Source of the DNA: Marinobacter denitrificans
Lineage (GTDB): Bacteria > Pseudomonadota > Gammaproteobacteria > Pseudomonadales > Oleiphilaceae
Direction of reading: 5' to 3'
Length of the DNA stretch: 64,000 nt
Assembly: GCF_008795955.1 (NCBI RefSeq)
Contig: NZ_VMHN01000002.1
Coordinates: forward strand, 248,001-312,000
Shown here: positions 36,129-44,367 of the stretch, piece after piece
Layout: each line of letters starts with the position of its first letter
Position numbering within the stretch: position 1 is the stretch's first letter
Program-made: the position numbers and the translations under genes
The notes under the pieces: model-generated
Databases searched by the model: none
Told to the model about the DNA's origin: nothing
Seen by the model: the letters and a program-made list of their open reading frames with translations, nothing else

Positions 36129-36590
36129 TTAATGATCGGCGCTGTCGCGGAAGAATGTTGCCTGCATTACCCGGCTGATCTTCGCGGAACTGCCACTGCG
36201 GAGCGCGGTGCGGAGCATGTGGATGTGGGTAGAGAAGTCTTCACGGATGGCGGGTGGAAGCTCGGCGCCGCTGTCGGCGGTCTCCTGTTCCTGCAGATCC
36301 TGGCTGGCGGGTGAGCTCATGCGCACAAACGCCCGTTGGGTGAGCACGGCCTGGTCGAGCGCTTCCTGGCGGATGGTGTCCACGTAACGCAGCAGGCCTT
36401 CCTCTTCCAGCCAGAGCAGGGTGCCGAAACACGCCATGTGCCGTTTGCTGTGCAGCCCGAATTCGTCCGGCTCATCGGGGCCGGCGATGTCTTCCACGAA
36501 CAGGTTTACCCGGCGGGGGAAGGCATTGTAGAGCTGTACCAGGGCGATTGCGGCGTCCTTGTAGAACTCTTCAATATGAATATCCGCCAT
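36129..36590 (-). CDS. Conserved hypothetical protein, 153 aa
   Basis: I do not recognise a named domain. The protein is soluble, mixed alpha/beta by composition, starts MADIHIEEFYKDAAIAL, and has a helical middle (TLLWLEEEGLLRYVDTIRQEALDQAVLTQ) like a small winged-helix or dimerisation unit. It lies between htpX and alaA in the same direction, 11 bp from alaA's stop, so it is co-transcribed downstream of alaA. An adaptor or regulator role is a guess. Confidence 0.65.
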   Translation of the reverse strand: MADIHIEEFYKDAAIALVQLYNAFPRRVNLFVEDIAGPDEPDEFGLHSKRHMACFGTLLWLEEEGLLRYVDTIRQEALDQAVLTQRAFVRMSSPASQDLQEQETADSGAELPPAIREDFSTHIHMLRTALRSGSSAKISRVMQATFFRDSADH

Positions 36591-36601
36591 AAGACCCTCT
36601 G

Positions 36602-37816
36602 TTACAGCTGATACGAAGACAGGAAGTGTGCCAGGCGCTTCATGGCGTCTTCCAGGGTGTCTTCCCGGGGCAGGAAAACCACGCGCAGGTGTTGTTTGTC
36701 ATCAATATTGAAGGCTGAGCCCTGAACCAGCAGGATGCGTTCCTGCAGTAGTAGATCCAGAACCAGCTTTTCGTCATTGACGATGGGAAAACGTTTGGGA
36801 TCCAGCTTGGGGAACAGGTAGAGCGCCCCCTTCGGTTTCACACAACTGACTCCGGGGATATCATTGAGCAGGTTCCAGGCGGTTTCCCTTTGCTCGAACA
36901 GGCGGCCCCCCGGTGCTACCAGGTCGTCAATCGATTGGTAGCCGCCGAGCGCGGTCTGGATGGCAAGCTGGGCGGGTACGTTGGCACACAGGCGCATGTT
37001 GGAGAGCATTTCGATACCCTCGATCAGATCCCGTGCCCGGTGCTTGGCGCCACTGATGATCATCCAGCCGGACCGGTAGCCGGCGGCGCGGTAGTTCTTG
37101 GACAACCCGTTATAGGTAAAAAACAGCACATCGTCCGCCAGTGAGGCGGTAGGAATATGCTCGGTACCGTCGTAGAGGATCTTGTCGTAGATCTCATCCG
37201 ACAACACGATCAGGTTGTGCTGTCGGGCCAGTTCCACGACCTGTTCCAGCAGTTCGCGGGAATAGACAGCCCCGGTGGGGTTGTTAGGGTTGATGAGGAC
37301 AATGGCGCGGGTACGCCGGGTGATCTTCTTGCGGATATCATCAATGTCAGGGAACCAGTCCTGCGCTTCATCACAACGGTAGTGCACCGGTTTGCCGCTG
37401 GAAAGGGTTACAGCGGCAGTCCACAAAGGGTAATCCGGTGCCGGGATCAGTACTTCGTCGCCGGTGTTGAGCAGGGCCTGCATGGACATCACGATCATCT
37501 CGCTGACGCCATTGCCGAGGAAAATATCGTCGATATCCACCTTGTCGATGCCACGCTGCTGGCAGTAGTGCATGACTGCCTTGCGGGCGGAGAACAACCC
37601 CTTGGATTCCACGTAGCCCTGGGCCAGGTGCATATTGTAGATAACGTCTTGCTGGATCTCCTCCGGAACGTCCAGTTCGAAAGCCGCAGGGTTGCCGATG
37701 TTCAGTTTGAGAACCCGGTGACCCTCTTCCTCAAGACGACGGGCCTCGCGCAGAACCACGCCACGTATCTCGTAACACACGTTATCCAGCTTGGCGGATT
37801 TGAGATAGTTCTGCAT
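36602..37816 (-). CDS. alaA: Glutamate-pyruvate aminotransferase AlaA
   Basis: 404 residues, nearly collinear with E. coli AlaA (405): KLDNVCYEIRGVVLREA, LNIGNPAAF, GNGVSEMIVMSMQALLN, PAPDYPLWTAAV, NPNNPTGAVYS, and the PLP lysine in YNGLSKNYRAAGYRSGW. It forms alanine from pyruvate and glutamate. The downstream 153-aa gene is probably in the same operon. Confidence 0.93.
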   Translation of the reverse strand: MQNYLKSAKLDNVCYEIRGVVLREARRLEEEGHRVLKLNIGNPAAFELDVPEEIQQDVIYNMHLAQGYVESKGLFSARKAVMHYCQQRGIDKVDIDDIFLGNGVSEMIVMSMQALLNTGDEVLIPAPDYPLWTAAVTLSSGKPVHYRCDEAQDWFPDIDDIRKKITRRTRAIVLINPNNPTGAVYSRELLEQVVELARQHNLIVLSDEIYDKILYDGTEHIPTASLADDVLFFTYNGLSKNYRAAGYRSGWMIISGAKHRARDLIEGIEMLSNMRLCANVPAQLAIQTALGGYQSIDDLVAPGGRLFEQRETAWNLLNDIPGVSCVKPKGALYLFPKLDPKRFPIVNDEKLVLDLLLQERILLVQGSAFNIDDKQHLRVVFLPREDTLEDAMKRLAHFLSSYQL

Positions 37817-37977
37817 AAGCCCGGTAATTCCTCAGTAAAAGATATAAGCCTGTATTCTAGCGGAGCAACGGCCGGCGGCAACAGGCCAATTATGATGAAT
37901 TGTGGCACAGAAGCGGAGATTTAACGCCCAAAGCTCATAAATCCCATGAACTGGCTGGCATATCGGGCCGTGGCTGG

Positions 37978-38005
37978 TTGTAAAACGGGTTGTGCACAAT
38001 ATAAT
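37978..38005 (+). promoter_or_regulatory. Sigma70-type promoter with palindromic operator before the peroxidase-ohrR pair
   Basis: TTGTAA (37978-37983), a 16-bp spacer and a perfect TATAAT (38000-38005). The 10-bp palindrome TTGTGCACAA (37990-37999) fills the spacer against the -10 box, where a bound repressor would block polymerase. The downstream gene encodes an OhrR-type repressor, so autoregulation is likely. Predicted start near 38011 also favours ATG 38035 over 38014 for the peroxidase. Confidence 0.6.
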
Positions 38006-38034
38006 GGAGGAAAATGCAAAGGAGCATAGTAATC

Positions 38035-38520
38035 ATGAGCAGCCAGAGCGTCTATGACTTTACCGCCACCGATATTCGTGGAGAAGCACACTCCCTTGAC
38101 GAATTCCGCGGCAAGGTACTGCTGATTGTCAACACGGCCAGCAAGTGCGGTTTTACCCCACAGTTTGAAGGGCTGCAATCTCTTTATGCGGACCTGAAGG
38201 GCAAAGGGCTTGAAGTACTGGGCTTTCCCTGCAACCAGTTTCGCAACCAGGACCCGGCAGACGACAAGGCCATCAGCGAATTCTGCTCTCTGAATTATGG
38301 CGTGGATTTCCCCATGTTTGCCAAGATTGAGGTTAACGGTCCGAACTCCCACCCTCTGTTCGAGTATCTCAAGCATAATGCCAAGGGCCTGCTGGGCTCA
38401 GAGGCGGTGAAATGGAACTTTACCAAGTTTCTGGTCAATCGTGAGGGGAGGGTTGTAGGGCGTTACCCGCCAACAACCCGGCCTTCTGCCATTCGCGCAG
38501 ACATTCAGAAGTTGCTGTAA
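38035..38520 (+). CDS. Glutathione peroxidase family thiol peroxidase (BtuE-like)
   Basis: 161 residues from the ATG at 38035, chosen from homology and promoter position; an ATG at 38014 is close to the predicted transcript start. [15 protein letters not shown] carries the peroxidatic Cys in place of selenocysteine, and [11 protein letters not shown] and KWNFTKFLV supply the Gln, Asn and Trp of the active site. It reduces organic hydroperoxides, probably with thioredoxin. The ohrR-like gene starts 3 bp after its stop, so they form an operon. Confidence 0.92.
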   Translation: MSSQSVYDFTATDIRGEAHSLDEFRGKVLLIVNTASKCGFTPQFEGLQSLYADLKGKGLEVLGFPCNQFRNQDPADDKAISEFCSLNYGVDFPMFAKIEVNGPNSHPLFEYLKHNAKGLLGSEAVKWNFTKFLVNREGRVVGRYPPTTRPSAIRADIQKLL

Positions 38521-38523
38521 GTC

Positions 38524-38994
38524 ATGAGTATGGAAGACGACGTACTGGCTCTCGATAACCAGCTGTGTTTCGCACTCTATGCGGCCAACCGGGCGGTCAC
38601 CGCCCGCTACCGGCCGCTGTTGGCAGAGCTGAATCTGACCTACCCCCAGTATCTGGTCATGCTAGTGCTTTGGGAAGCCGCCGGGGATGGCAAAGTGGTG
38701 CGGGTGTCTGATCTGGGCAATCGGTTGCGTCTCGATTCCGGCACCCTGACACCATTGCTGAAACGGCTGGCTGAGCGAGACCTGGTAACCCGTCAGCGGA
38801 ATACGCCCGACGAACGGGTGGTTACGGTAGCTCCAACGGAAAAGGGCATGGCCATGCGCCAGCAGGCAAGGGCTATTCCTGAGCGATTGTTGTGCGGCAC
38901 GGGGATCGACGAGGAGCGCATCCTGGCACTCCGTGAGGAGCTGCGTTCGGTACTCAGCCTTCTCGAGGCTCGGGAGGAGTCCAGCGATCGATAA
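38524..38994 (+). CDS. ohrR: MarR-family organic-hydroperoxide sensor, OhrR-like
   Basis: 156 residues. An N-terminal cysteine in LDNQLCFALYAANRAVTARY is the reactive, peroxide-sensing Cys of OhrR. The winged helix is in RVSDLGNRLRLDSGTLTPLLKRLAERDLV, with the DERVV wing. Peroxide oxidises the Cys and releases DNA. A 1-Cys or 2-Cys mode is uncertain: another Cys is present near residue 122 (LLCGTG). It is coupled to a glutathione peroxidase rather than to ohr. Its last 41 bp overlap the end of the convergent kinase gene. Confidence 0.85.
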   Translation: MSMEDDVLALDNQLCFALYAANRAVTARYRPLLAELNLTYPQYLVMLVLWEAAGDGKVVRVSDLGNRLRLDSGTLTPLLKRLAERDLVTRQRNTPDERVVTVAPTEKGMAMRQQARAIPERLLCGTGIDEERILALREELRSVLSLLEAREESSDR

Positions 38995-41287
38995 CCGCTT
39001 TCAGGTCAGCGCGATTGTAGGGCTTGGTAATGTAGTCGTTCATCCCGGATTCGAGGCAGTCATCCCGGTCCCCCTGCATGACATTGGCAGTGACGGCAAT
39101 AACCGGTAAATCGCGCCATTCCGTGTTCTCCCGAATCTTGCGGGTGGCTTCGTAGCCATCCATTACCGGCATCTGGCAATCCATCAGCACAACATCGAAC
39201 CCTCCTGATTTCAGTGCTTCCAGCGCTCGCTTGCCGTTTTCCGCCAGGGTGACCCTGTGGCCCAGTTTCCGCAGCATGCTACTGGCGACCACCTGATTGA
39301 CCTGGTTATCTTCCACCAGCAACAGGTTCAGGGACCTTCCAGAGCCTGAGGCTTCCTCCATACCTGTTTCGGAGTGTGCCGTTGCCGGCTTCAGCCCTGC
39401 CGCAGCGCACAGTGTGCGGAAGAGCTGATCCCGCCTGAGGGGCATGGTCAGTATCTGCTGGTTTCCGGAAGCCACCGCTGAGCCGTCCCTGTCCACCAGA
39501 ATTACCCCGGCCCCTGACCATTGTGCTGCCAGTTGCTGGCCTGCTTCCTTGTCTTTGTCGGCCGCAACCATGAGGATGCCACCGCCATTGCGGGCCGCGT
39601 CACGGACTGGAATACTCCAGGCTCTGAGCTGGCTCTCGATAGGCAGGCGGTGGGGGTGGTCACCGGGTATGGCCATATCCACCCCAGACGTTCTGACAAT
39701 CGCAGGGATGTCCGCGGGCGTTACTCCTGATGCTGCCTGGTCGTGGACCGGCAGGGGCAGGTTTACGGTAAACTGCGTTCCCCGACGCTCTTCAGAGTCC
39801 ACCAGGATCTGCCCATGCATGCGTTCGACCAACTGTCGACAAAGCGTCAGACCGAGCCCGGTTCCGCCGTACAGCCGGGTAGTGTCGGCATCTGCCTGGG
39901 AAAACGGTGAAAAAATCCGGTGCAGCCCTTCCTTGGACATACCAATACCGGTATCAATCACATCAATGCGCAGATTACCGTTAAAACGGGTGGCGCGAAT
40001 ACGGACGCTGCCCTGATCGGTAAATTTGATGGCATTACTCAACAGATTGTTGAGAACCTGTCGGGTGCGGGTCGGGTCTCCGAGGAAGGATTCAGGCAGA
40101 TCGCATTCAATGTCGGTCACCACGTCTATATTCTTTCGTCGGGCCTGCTGGGAATGCAGTGTCGCGCACTCCTCTATCAGGCTGCGGACACTGAAAGGGA
40201 TGTTCTCAAGGCTGAGTTTGCCGGCTTCGACCTTGGAAATGTCGAGGATATCGTTCAGCAGCCCGAGCAGGCTTTGCCCGGCGTTGAGTGCGATCTCCAG
40301 CCGGTTACGCTGAGCCGGTTCCAGGTCGCCTTCCAGTGCCAGGCCCAGCATGCCCAGAACCCCATTAAGTGGCGTCCGGATTTCGTGGCTCATGCTGGCA
40401 AGGAAATTGGCCCGGCCACGGGCCCGGCGGACTGCGTCTTCCTTCGCTCTGACCAGGGCGCGGTTGCCCCGCTGGAGGGCTTCGTTCTTTTCGGAGATTT
40501 CCCGGGTGCGGTCGTCCACCTCCTGTTCCAGTTGGTTGGAGTAATTCTTTATCGCGCTTTCTGCATTTCGCAACTGCTCAAGACTGGCGTCCATGGTTTC
40601 CAGGTGCAGGTTAATGATGCCCACCATCTGGCCGATTTCATCCTCGCGGTGATTGGCGGGCACCGGCAACCGAACTTTTTCCGGGGACTCCGCACGGACC
40701 CGGCTCAGCGCGCCAATCACATTGAGCATGGGACGGGTCAGGATGAAATAGAAAATGGCGAGCAGAGCCGCCGTCAGTACGAGGCTCTTTAATAGCCCGA
40801 TCAGCAGGGTATAAGCAGCCCTTTGCAGGAACTGCAGGCCGTAATGGTAGGTATCGATAGTAACCGTCAGGTGGCCAAGGGAAAGGTCACTCAATTGTGG
40901 CACCACCAGTTCCTGGCTGAAAACCCGACTGTCTCCGAACAACAGATCACTGATCCAGCGGTAGCGGGAATTCGGACTGCTCTGGCTGGCTGCAGCCATG
41001 GTCTGGTCATTGCTGTCGATAATGCGGGCGTCAATGGTGGCAGGGTGGCGGAGCAGACCGTCCAGCAATTCCTCCGCCAGCCGGATGTCGATGTTATAGG
41101 CAATCTGGGAAGCGGGGCTGTGGCTTATTTCGATCAGCGCCCGGATTTCCCGTTCCATGGAATCCCGGGCACTGAAATAATCGAGAGTGACCTGGACAAT
41201 ATTGAGTATCAGCCCCAGCACCATTGCAATCAAAACGGTGTCCCGGGTCAGGCGATAGGAAAGCCGTTTTTTGAATGGAGTTGTCAC
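38954..41287 (-). CDS. Hybrid sensor histidine kinase with receiver domain
   Basis: 777 residues from a GTG codon. Order: TM1 (about 17-38), a periplasmic sensor of about 120 residues, TM2 (about 162-184), HAMP, a coiled coil, HisKA with His301 in SMSHEIRTPLNG, HATPase with LLSNAIKFTD and DTGIGM, a region at about 525-640 that looks like a receiver without its phospho-Asp, and a C-terminal receiver from 653 with Asp703 (LMDCQMPVMDG). It signals by an internal phosphorelay; an Hpt partner must be elsewhere. No regulator gene is adjacent. Ligand unknown. Confidence 0.88.
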   Translation of the reverse strand: MTTPFKKRLSYRLTRDTVLIAMVLGLILNIVQVTLDYFSARDSMEREIRALIEISHSPASQIAYNIDIRLAEELLDGLLRHPATIDARIIDSNDQTMAAASQSSPNSRYRWISDLLFGDSRVFSQELVVPQLSDLSLGHLTVTIDTYHYGLQFLQRAAYTLLIGLLKSLVLTAALLAIFYFILTRPMLNVIGALSRVRAESPEKVRLPVPANHREDEIGQMVGIINLHLETMDASLEQLRNAESAIKNYSNQLEQEVDDRTREISEKNEALQRGNRALVRAKEDAVRRARGRANFLASMSHEIRTPLNGVLGMLGLALEGDLEPAQRNRLEIALNAGQSLLGLLNDILDISKVEAGKLSLENIPFSVRSLIEECATLHSQQARRKNIDVVTDIECDLPESFLGDPTRTRQVLNNLLSNAIKFTDQGSVRIRATRFNGNLRIDVIDTGIGMSKEGLHRIFSPFSQADADTTRLYGGTGLGLTLCRQLVERMHGQILVDSEERRGTQFTVNLPLPVHDQAASGVTPADIPAIVRTSGVDMAIPGDHPHRLPIESQLRAWSIPVRDAARNGGGILMVAADKDKEAGQQLAAQWSGAGVILVDRDGSAVASGNQQILTMPLRRDQLFRTLCAAAGLKPATAHSETGMEEASGSGRSLNLLLVEDNQVNQVVASSMLRKLGHRVTLAENGKRALEALKSGGFDVVLMDCQMPVMDGYEATRKIRENTEWRDLPVIAVTANVMQGDRDDCLESGMNDYITKPYNRADLKAVIDRWTPPEPREG

Positions 41288-41350
41288 AGTGTATCTACAG
41301 TCCCTGTCTGTCAGCGTTTCGGATGGTGTGGAGGTGCCACTACCCCGCGG

Positions 41351-42124
41351 CTAATCGTCGTAATCGGCCTTTTTGCGCCATTCTTCGTCGTGGAGGAAGG
41401 TATCCCATTCGCGGTCCAGACGCGATTGCCCCTCGGCCGTGCTGCCCGGTGATTCGTCCCCTTTCATGGCTTCCAGTTCCTTGATGCGGGTGCGGAAACT
41501 CTTGACCGCTTTCATCGCCATCGGGTTATCCCTGGATTTACCCATTTCGGTACTGGCCAGATGATAGGCGTGAATCGCTTTACGTATCTGGTTCTGCTTC
41601 ACATAATCCCTAGCCTGGAAGACATGCAGGTCGGCATGGGTCTTGTGCACAAGGAACAACACAAACCTCAGGCTACTCTTGGCAGTGGTGCTGTCGATCT
41701 TGCCGGCTTTATGCATTCCTTCAATCATCTTGAAAAGATTCTGCAGCAGCTCTTTGACATAGCCGGATTTTTCGGGTGAATCAATCTTGACGGGAGGACG
41801 CCGGTCTTCGTTGTCCATCACCTTCTTTTTCAGCTGTTGGGCAGCCCTGAGCCATTCATCGACGGGCTGGTCGGACTTGAGCGCCCTGAGATCCTTGCAG
41901 GTTTCTTCCATGCGTCTGATCAGCAGGAGCTTGAGGTCGGTGGTGAGGTATTGGCCGGGAATCTCGGCTAGCAAGCGGTTGGCGCGATTGTAACTGTCTT
42001 CAAGAGCGGTAATCTTGCGGGCGCGCTCAATACGGGCCCGTTCCCGCATCTGGCTGGCCACAATAATAACGATCGAAACGATAACGATAGCTGCCAGTAG
42101 CAGCACAATCATTGTGGTATCCAT
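41351..42124 (-). CDS. Conserved hypothetical protein with N-terminal membrane anchor
   Basis: 257 residues. One N-terminal helix (MIVLLLAAIVIVSIVIIVA) and then a long, charged, mostly helical cytoplasmic domain (residues 25-230), rich in Lys, Arg and Glu. I recognise no domain. The helical array (SLRFVLFLVHKTHADLHVF, IRKAIHAYHLASTEMGK) is suggestive of a TPR-like scaffold. The gene lies 63 bp upstream of the hybrid kinase gene in the same direction, which makes an accessory role for the kinase possible, not shown. Confidence 0.65.
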   Translation of the reverse strand: MDTTMIVLLLAAIVIVSIVIIVASQMRERARIERARKITALEDSYNRANRLLAEIPGQYLTTDLKLLLIRRMEETCKDLRALKSDQPVDEWLRAAQQLKKKVMDNEDRRPPVKIDSPEKSGYVKELLQNLFKMIEGMHKAGKIDSTTAKSSLRFVLFLVHKTHADLHVFQARDYVKQNQIRKAIHAYHLASTEMGKSRDNPMAMKAVKSFRTRIKELEAMKGDESPGSTAEGQSRLDREWDTFLHDEEWRKKADYDD

Positions 42125-42241
42125 TCTATTGCTACAGCTCCGGCTAATGGATGGCCACTGGGGGGCTCCGGTGACGCAAATAAACCGGAGAAATCCAGCA
42201 AGTATCCGAAAGACTAGCAGAAAACCTGAAACGATTCCGTT

Positions 42242-42278
42242 TTGAAATGTGAAAGATTTTGACTTTATATCATTTCAA
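42242..42278. repeat. Inverted repeat in A+T-rich region upstream of the LysR gene
   Basis: TTGAAATG (42242-42249) and CATTTCAA (42271-42278) are exact inverted copies with 21 bp between them, in an AT-rich stretch about 105 bp before the LysR start. LysR regulators commonly bind such dyads near their own promoters, so autoregulation is possible. The rest of 42125-42382 holds no gene that I can see. Confidence 0.35.
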
Positions 42279-42382
42279 TGAATTGCTACGCTTGAGACTA
42301 TTATTTTTATGAATAAAGCCGCCGTAGTACCGGGTGACCGTCCCGCGACAGGCGGTTCTGGCCATTACACAGGTGCCAACGT

Positions 42383-43393
42383 ATGGATATTTCCCGGGTT
42401 GATCTGAACTTGCTGGTCTATCTCGATGTGCTTCTCAGAGAGCGCAATGTAACCAAGGCGGCCAATCATCTGGGCATCACACAGCCGGCCATGAGTAACG
42501 GCCTGCGTCGGTTGAGGGATTTGTTTGGAGATCCTTTGCTGGTCAGAACCAGTGAGGGTATGACCGCCACCGAGCGCGCAACAGAACTCCAGCCATTGGT
42601 GCGTGGCATCCTGTCGGATATCGAGCAGGCGGTGCACGAGAAAACTGCCTTCGCCGCCATGGAAAGCCAGCGGGTCTTCCGCATCATGGCCAGTGACTAC
42701 GCAGAGTCATGTCTGATGCCGCGGGTGCTCCGGCGGATTCGCCAGGAAGCCCCCCACGTTACCCTGGACGTGCTGACTCCCAGTGACGTCAGCTTCCTGG
42801 ATGTGGAGCAGGGTAGGCTGGACATGGCCATCAACCGCTTCGATAAAATCCCCCAGTCGTTTCACCAGAAAACTCTGTGGACGGAGTACTTCGCCTGCCT
42901 GATGAATGCACGCAACCCCATTCTGAAGGAGCCGTTTACTCTCGATACCTACCTGGATGCCAGCCACATATGGGTCAGCAAGACCGGTTTTGGTGTCGGG
43001 GTAGGGGTGAATCCGAAGGATGTCCAGCGTCTGGGCTGGGTGGATGAGGCGCTGTCGTTGATGGGAAGAAAGCGCCAGATCTCTGTATTCACAAGGCATT
43101 ACCAGGTCGCGATGTTGCTGGCGGAGCAGCATGATCTGATTGCAACCTTACCCTCCCGGGCGGCCTGGCTGCAGAAAGACAATCCCAATTTGGTGGTCAA
43201 GGTGCCGCCGTTCGAGATTCCGCCGTTCGAGCTGAAAATGGCCTGGAGCCCCCTGTTGCAGCACAATACGGATCACCAGTGGTTGCGCAAGCTGATTGCC
43301 GAGGTGGCGGAGGAAGTGGACGCTGAGTTCGCACCGTTCGGGGCGCAGTTCGAATCTGCGGAGGTTCCCGGTCTTCATCACTCAGAGCGGTAA
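42383..43393 (+). CDS. LysR-family transcriptional regulator (NahR/NodD-like)
   Basis: 336 residues. N-terminal helix-turn-helix RNVTKAANHLGITQPAMSNG with LRDLFGDPLLVRT, and a periplasmic-binding-protein-like effector domain (residues 95-310). The start MDISRVDLNLLVYLDVLL and length place it in the NahR/NodD/LinR subgroup, which answers to aromatic or lipid-like ligands. No divergent target operon is adjacent, unusual for this family. Its last 12 bp overlap the convergent GNAT gene. Confidence 0.88.
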   Translation: MDISRVDLNLLVYLDVLLRERNVTKAANHLGITQPAMSNGLRRLRDLFGDPLLVRTSEGMTATERATELQPLVRGILSDIEQAVHEKTAFAAMESQRVFRIMASDYAESCLMPRVLRRIRQEAPHVTLDVLTPSDVSFLDVEQGRLDMAINRFDKIPQSFHQKTLWTEYFACLMNARNPILKEPFTLDTYLDASHIWVSKTGFGVGVGVNPKDVQRLGWVDEALSLMGRKRQISVFTRHYQVAMLLAEQHDLIATLPSRAAWLQKDNPNLVVKVPPFEIPPFELKMAWSPLLQHNTDHQWLRKLIAEVAEEVDAEFAPFGAQFESAEVPGLHHSER

Positions 43394-44347
43394 TTCCCGC
43401 AGTTCCAGTGAACGTTTTCCCGCATCCCACATGCGCTGGAAGGATTCGGCCAGCAGCTTTACCCGGCCACTATCCGAAAATTTGGCGAAACCTTCGGGTT
43501 TGTAGAAGTCGTGACGAAACACCACGCCCTCACGGTCGACCAGCATAAAAGGCTGGTCTTCAACAGGGTAGTCCTCGTTGATCAACTTCAGTTCAATACG
43601 GCTGGGAATGCGGCGCATCAGCTCCACAATCTGGTGGCGGCGTTTCACCAGGGGCTTGTCGTCGTGAATCAGCAGGCGCACTTCGCTGAGCCGGTGGTGG
43701 CGGGCGAGGGTGGAGATCAACTCCCGGAACCGCAGGCGGTCATAAAGATCATGGTCCAGCAGGCGATCATACAGCCAGATCCGCTGGCGGGCCTGCCCGG
43801 CTACCGAATCCATGAGGTCTGTCATGATTCTTTCACTGGCAAACAGCCAGGCGTCCCGGTCTTCCCCCAGTAGCATGGGGTTCTGGCGGGCACCGAAAGC
43901 GCTACTCACCAGCTTTGGCGCCAGACAACGCATATCCACGTGGGGGATGCCGGCGTCGTCGTAGAAATCCGAGCAGACGTGAAAACCCGACTGCTGGTAG
44001 AACGGTATGGCGTGTTCCTGGGCGGAAAGCTGAACCTCACTGAACTGGCCCGCCGCTTCGCCCATCATATGACGCAGCAGGGCTTCTCCGATGCCCTTGC
44101 CACGATGGGCTGGCAGAATGGCCATGCGCCCGATGTGGGCGGTTTCCTCCAGGGTGGAGAACAACCTGCCAACCCCCACCGGAGTATTGTCGGCCAATAC
44201 GGCCAGATAATGATCGGCAATCTCGTCGGTGTCGTCCCACTCCAGCTCTGGTGGCACCTGTTGCTCTTCCACAAACACGGTCTGGCGTATGTTCCGGACG
44301 TCCGCCGGCGCCAGCTGCCAGCTGTATTTGCGAATCCGCACATTCAT
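43382..44347 (-). CDS. GNAT N-acetyltransferase fused to an unrecognised C-terminal domain
   Basis: 321 residues from the ATG at 44347; a GTG at 44362, three bases after the roxA stop, is the alternative. Residues 1-150 are a GNAT domain with the acetyl-CoA loop LPAHRGKGIGEALL and ElaA-like VFVEEQQVPPELEWDD. Residues 160-321 (RIWLYDRLLDHDLYDRLRF, RLLIHDDKPLVKRRHQIVEL, FYKPEGFAKFSDSGRVK) form a second domain with a phospholipase D-like feel but no HKD motif. It is the last gene of the leftward rluE-to-gnat operon. Acceptor substrate unknown. Confidence 0.8.
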   Translation of the reverse strand: MNVRIRKYSWQLAPADVRNIRQTVFVEEQQVPPELEWDDTDEIADHYLAVLADNTPVGVGRLFSTLEETAHIGRMAILPAHRGKGIGEALLRHMMGEAAGQFSEVQLSAQEHAIPFYQQSGFHVCSDFYDDAGIPHVDMRCLAPKLVSSAFGARQNPMLLGEDRDAWLFASERIMTDLMDSVAGQARQRIWLYDRLLDHDLYDRLRFRELISTLARHHRLSEVRLLIHDDKPLVKRRHQIVELMRRIPSRIELKLINEDYPVEDQPFMLVDREGVVFRHDFYKPEGFAKFSDSGRVKLLAESFQRMWDAGKRSLELRELPL

Positions 44348-44367
44348 TCCGCTGTCACTCACGCTTG

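Noticed and set aside
42259..42273. Possible Anr box TTGAC...ATCAT upstream of the LysR gene
   Set aside because: The half-sites are five bases apart, not four, and the second half is a poor match.
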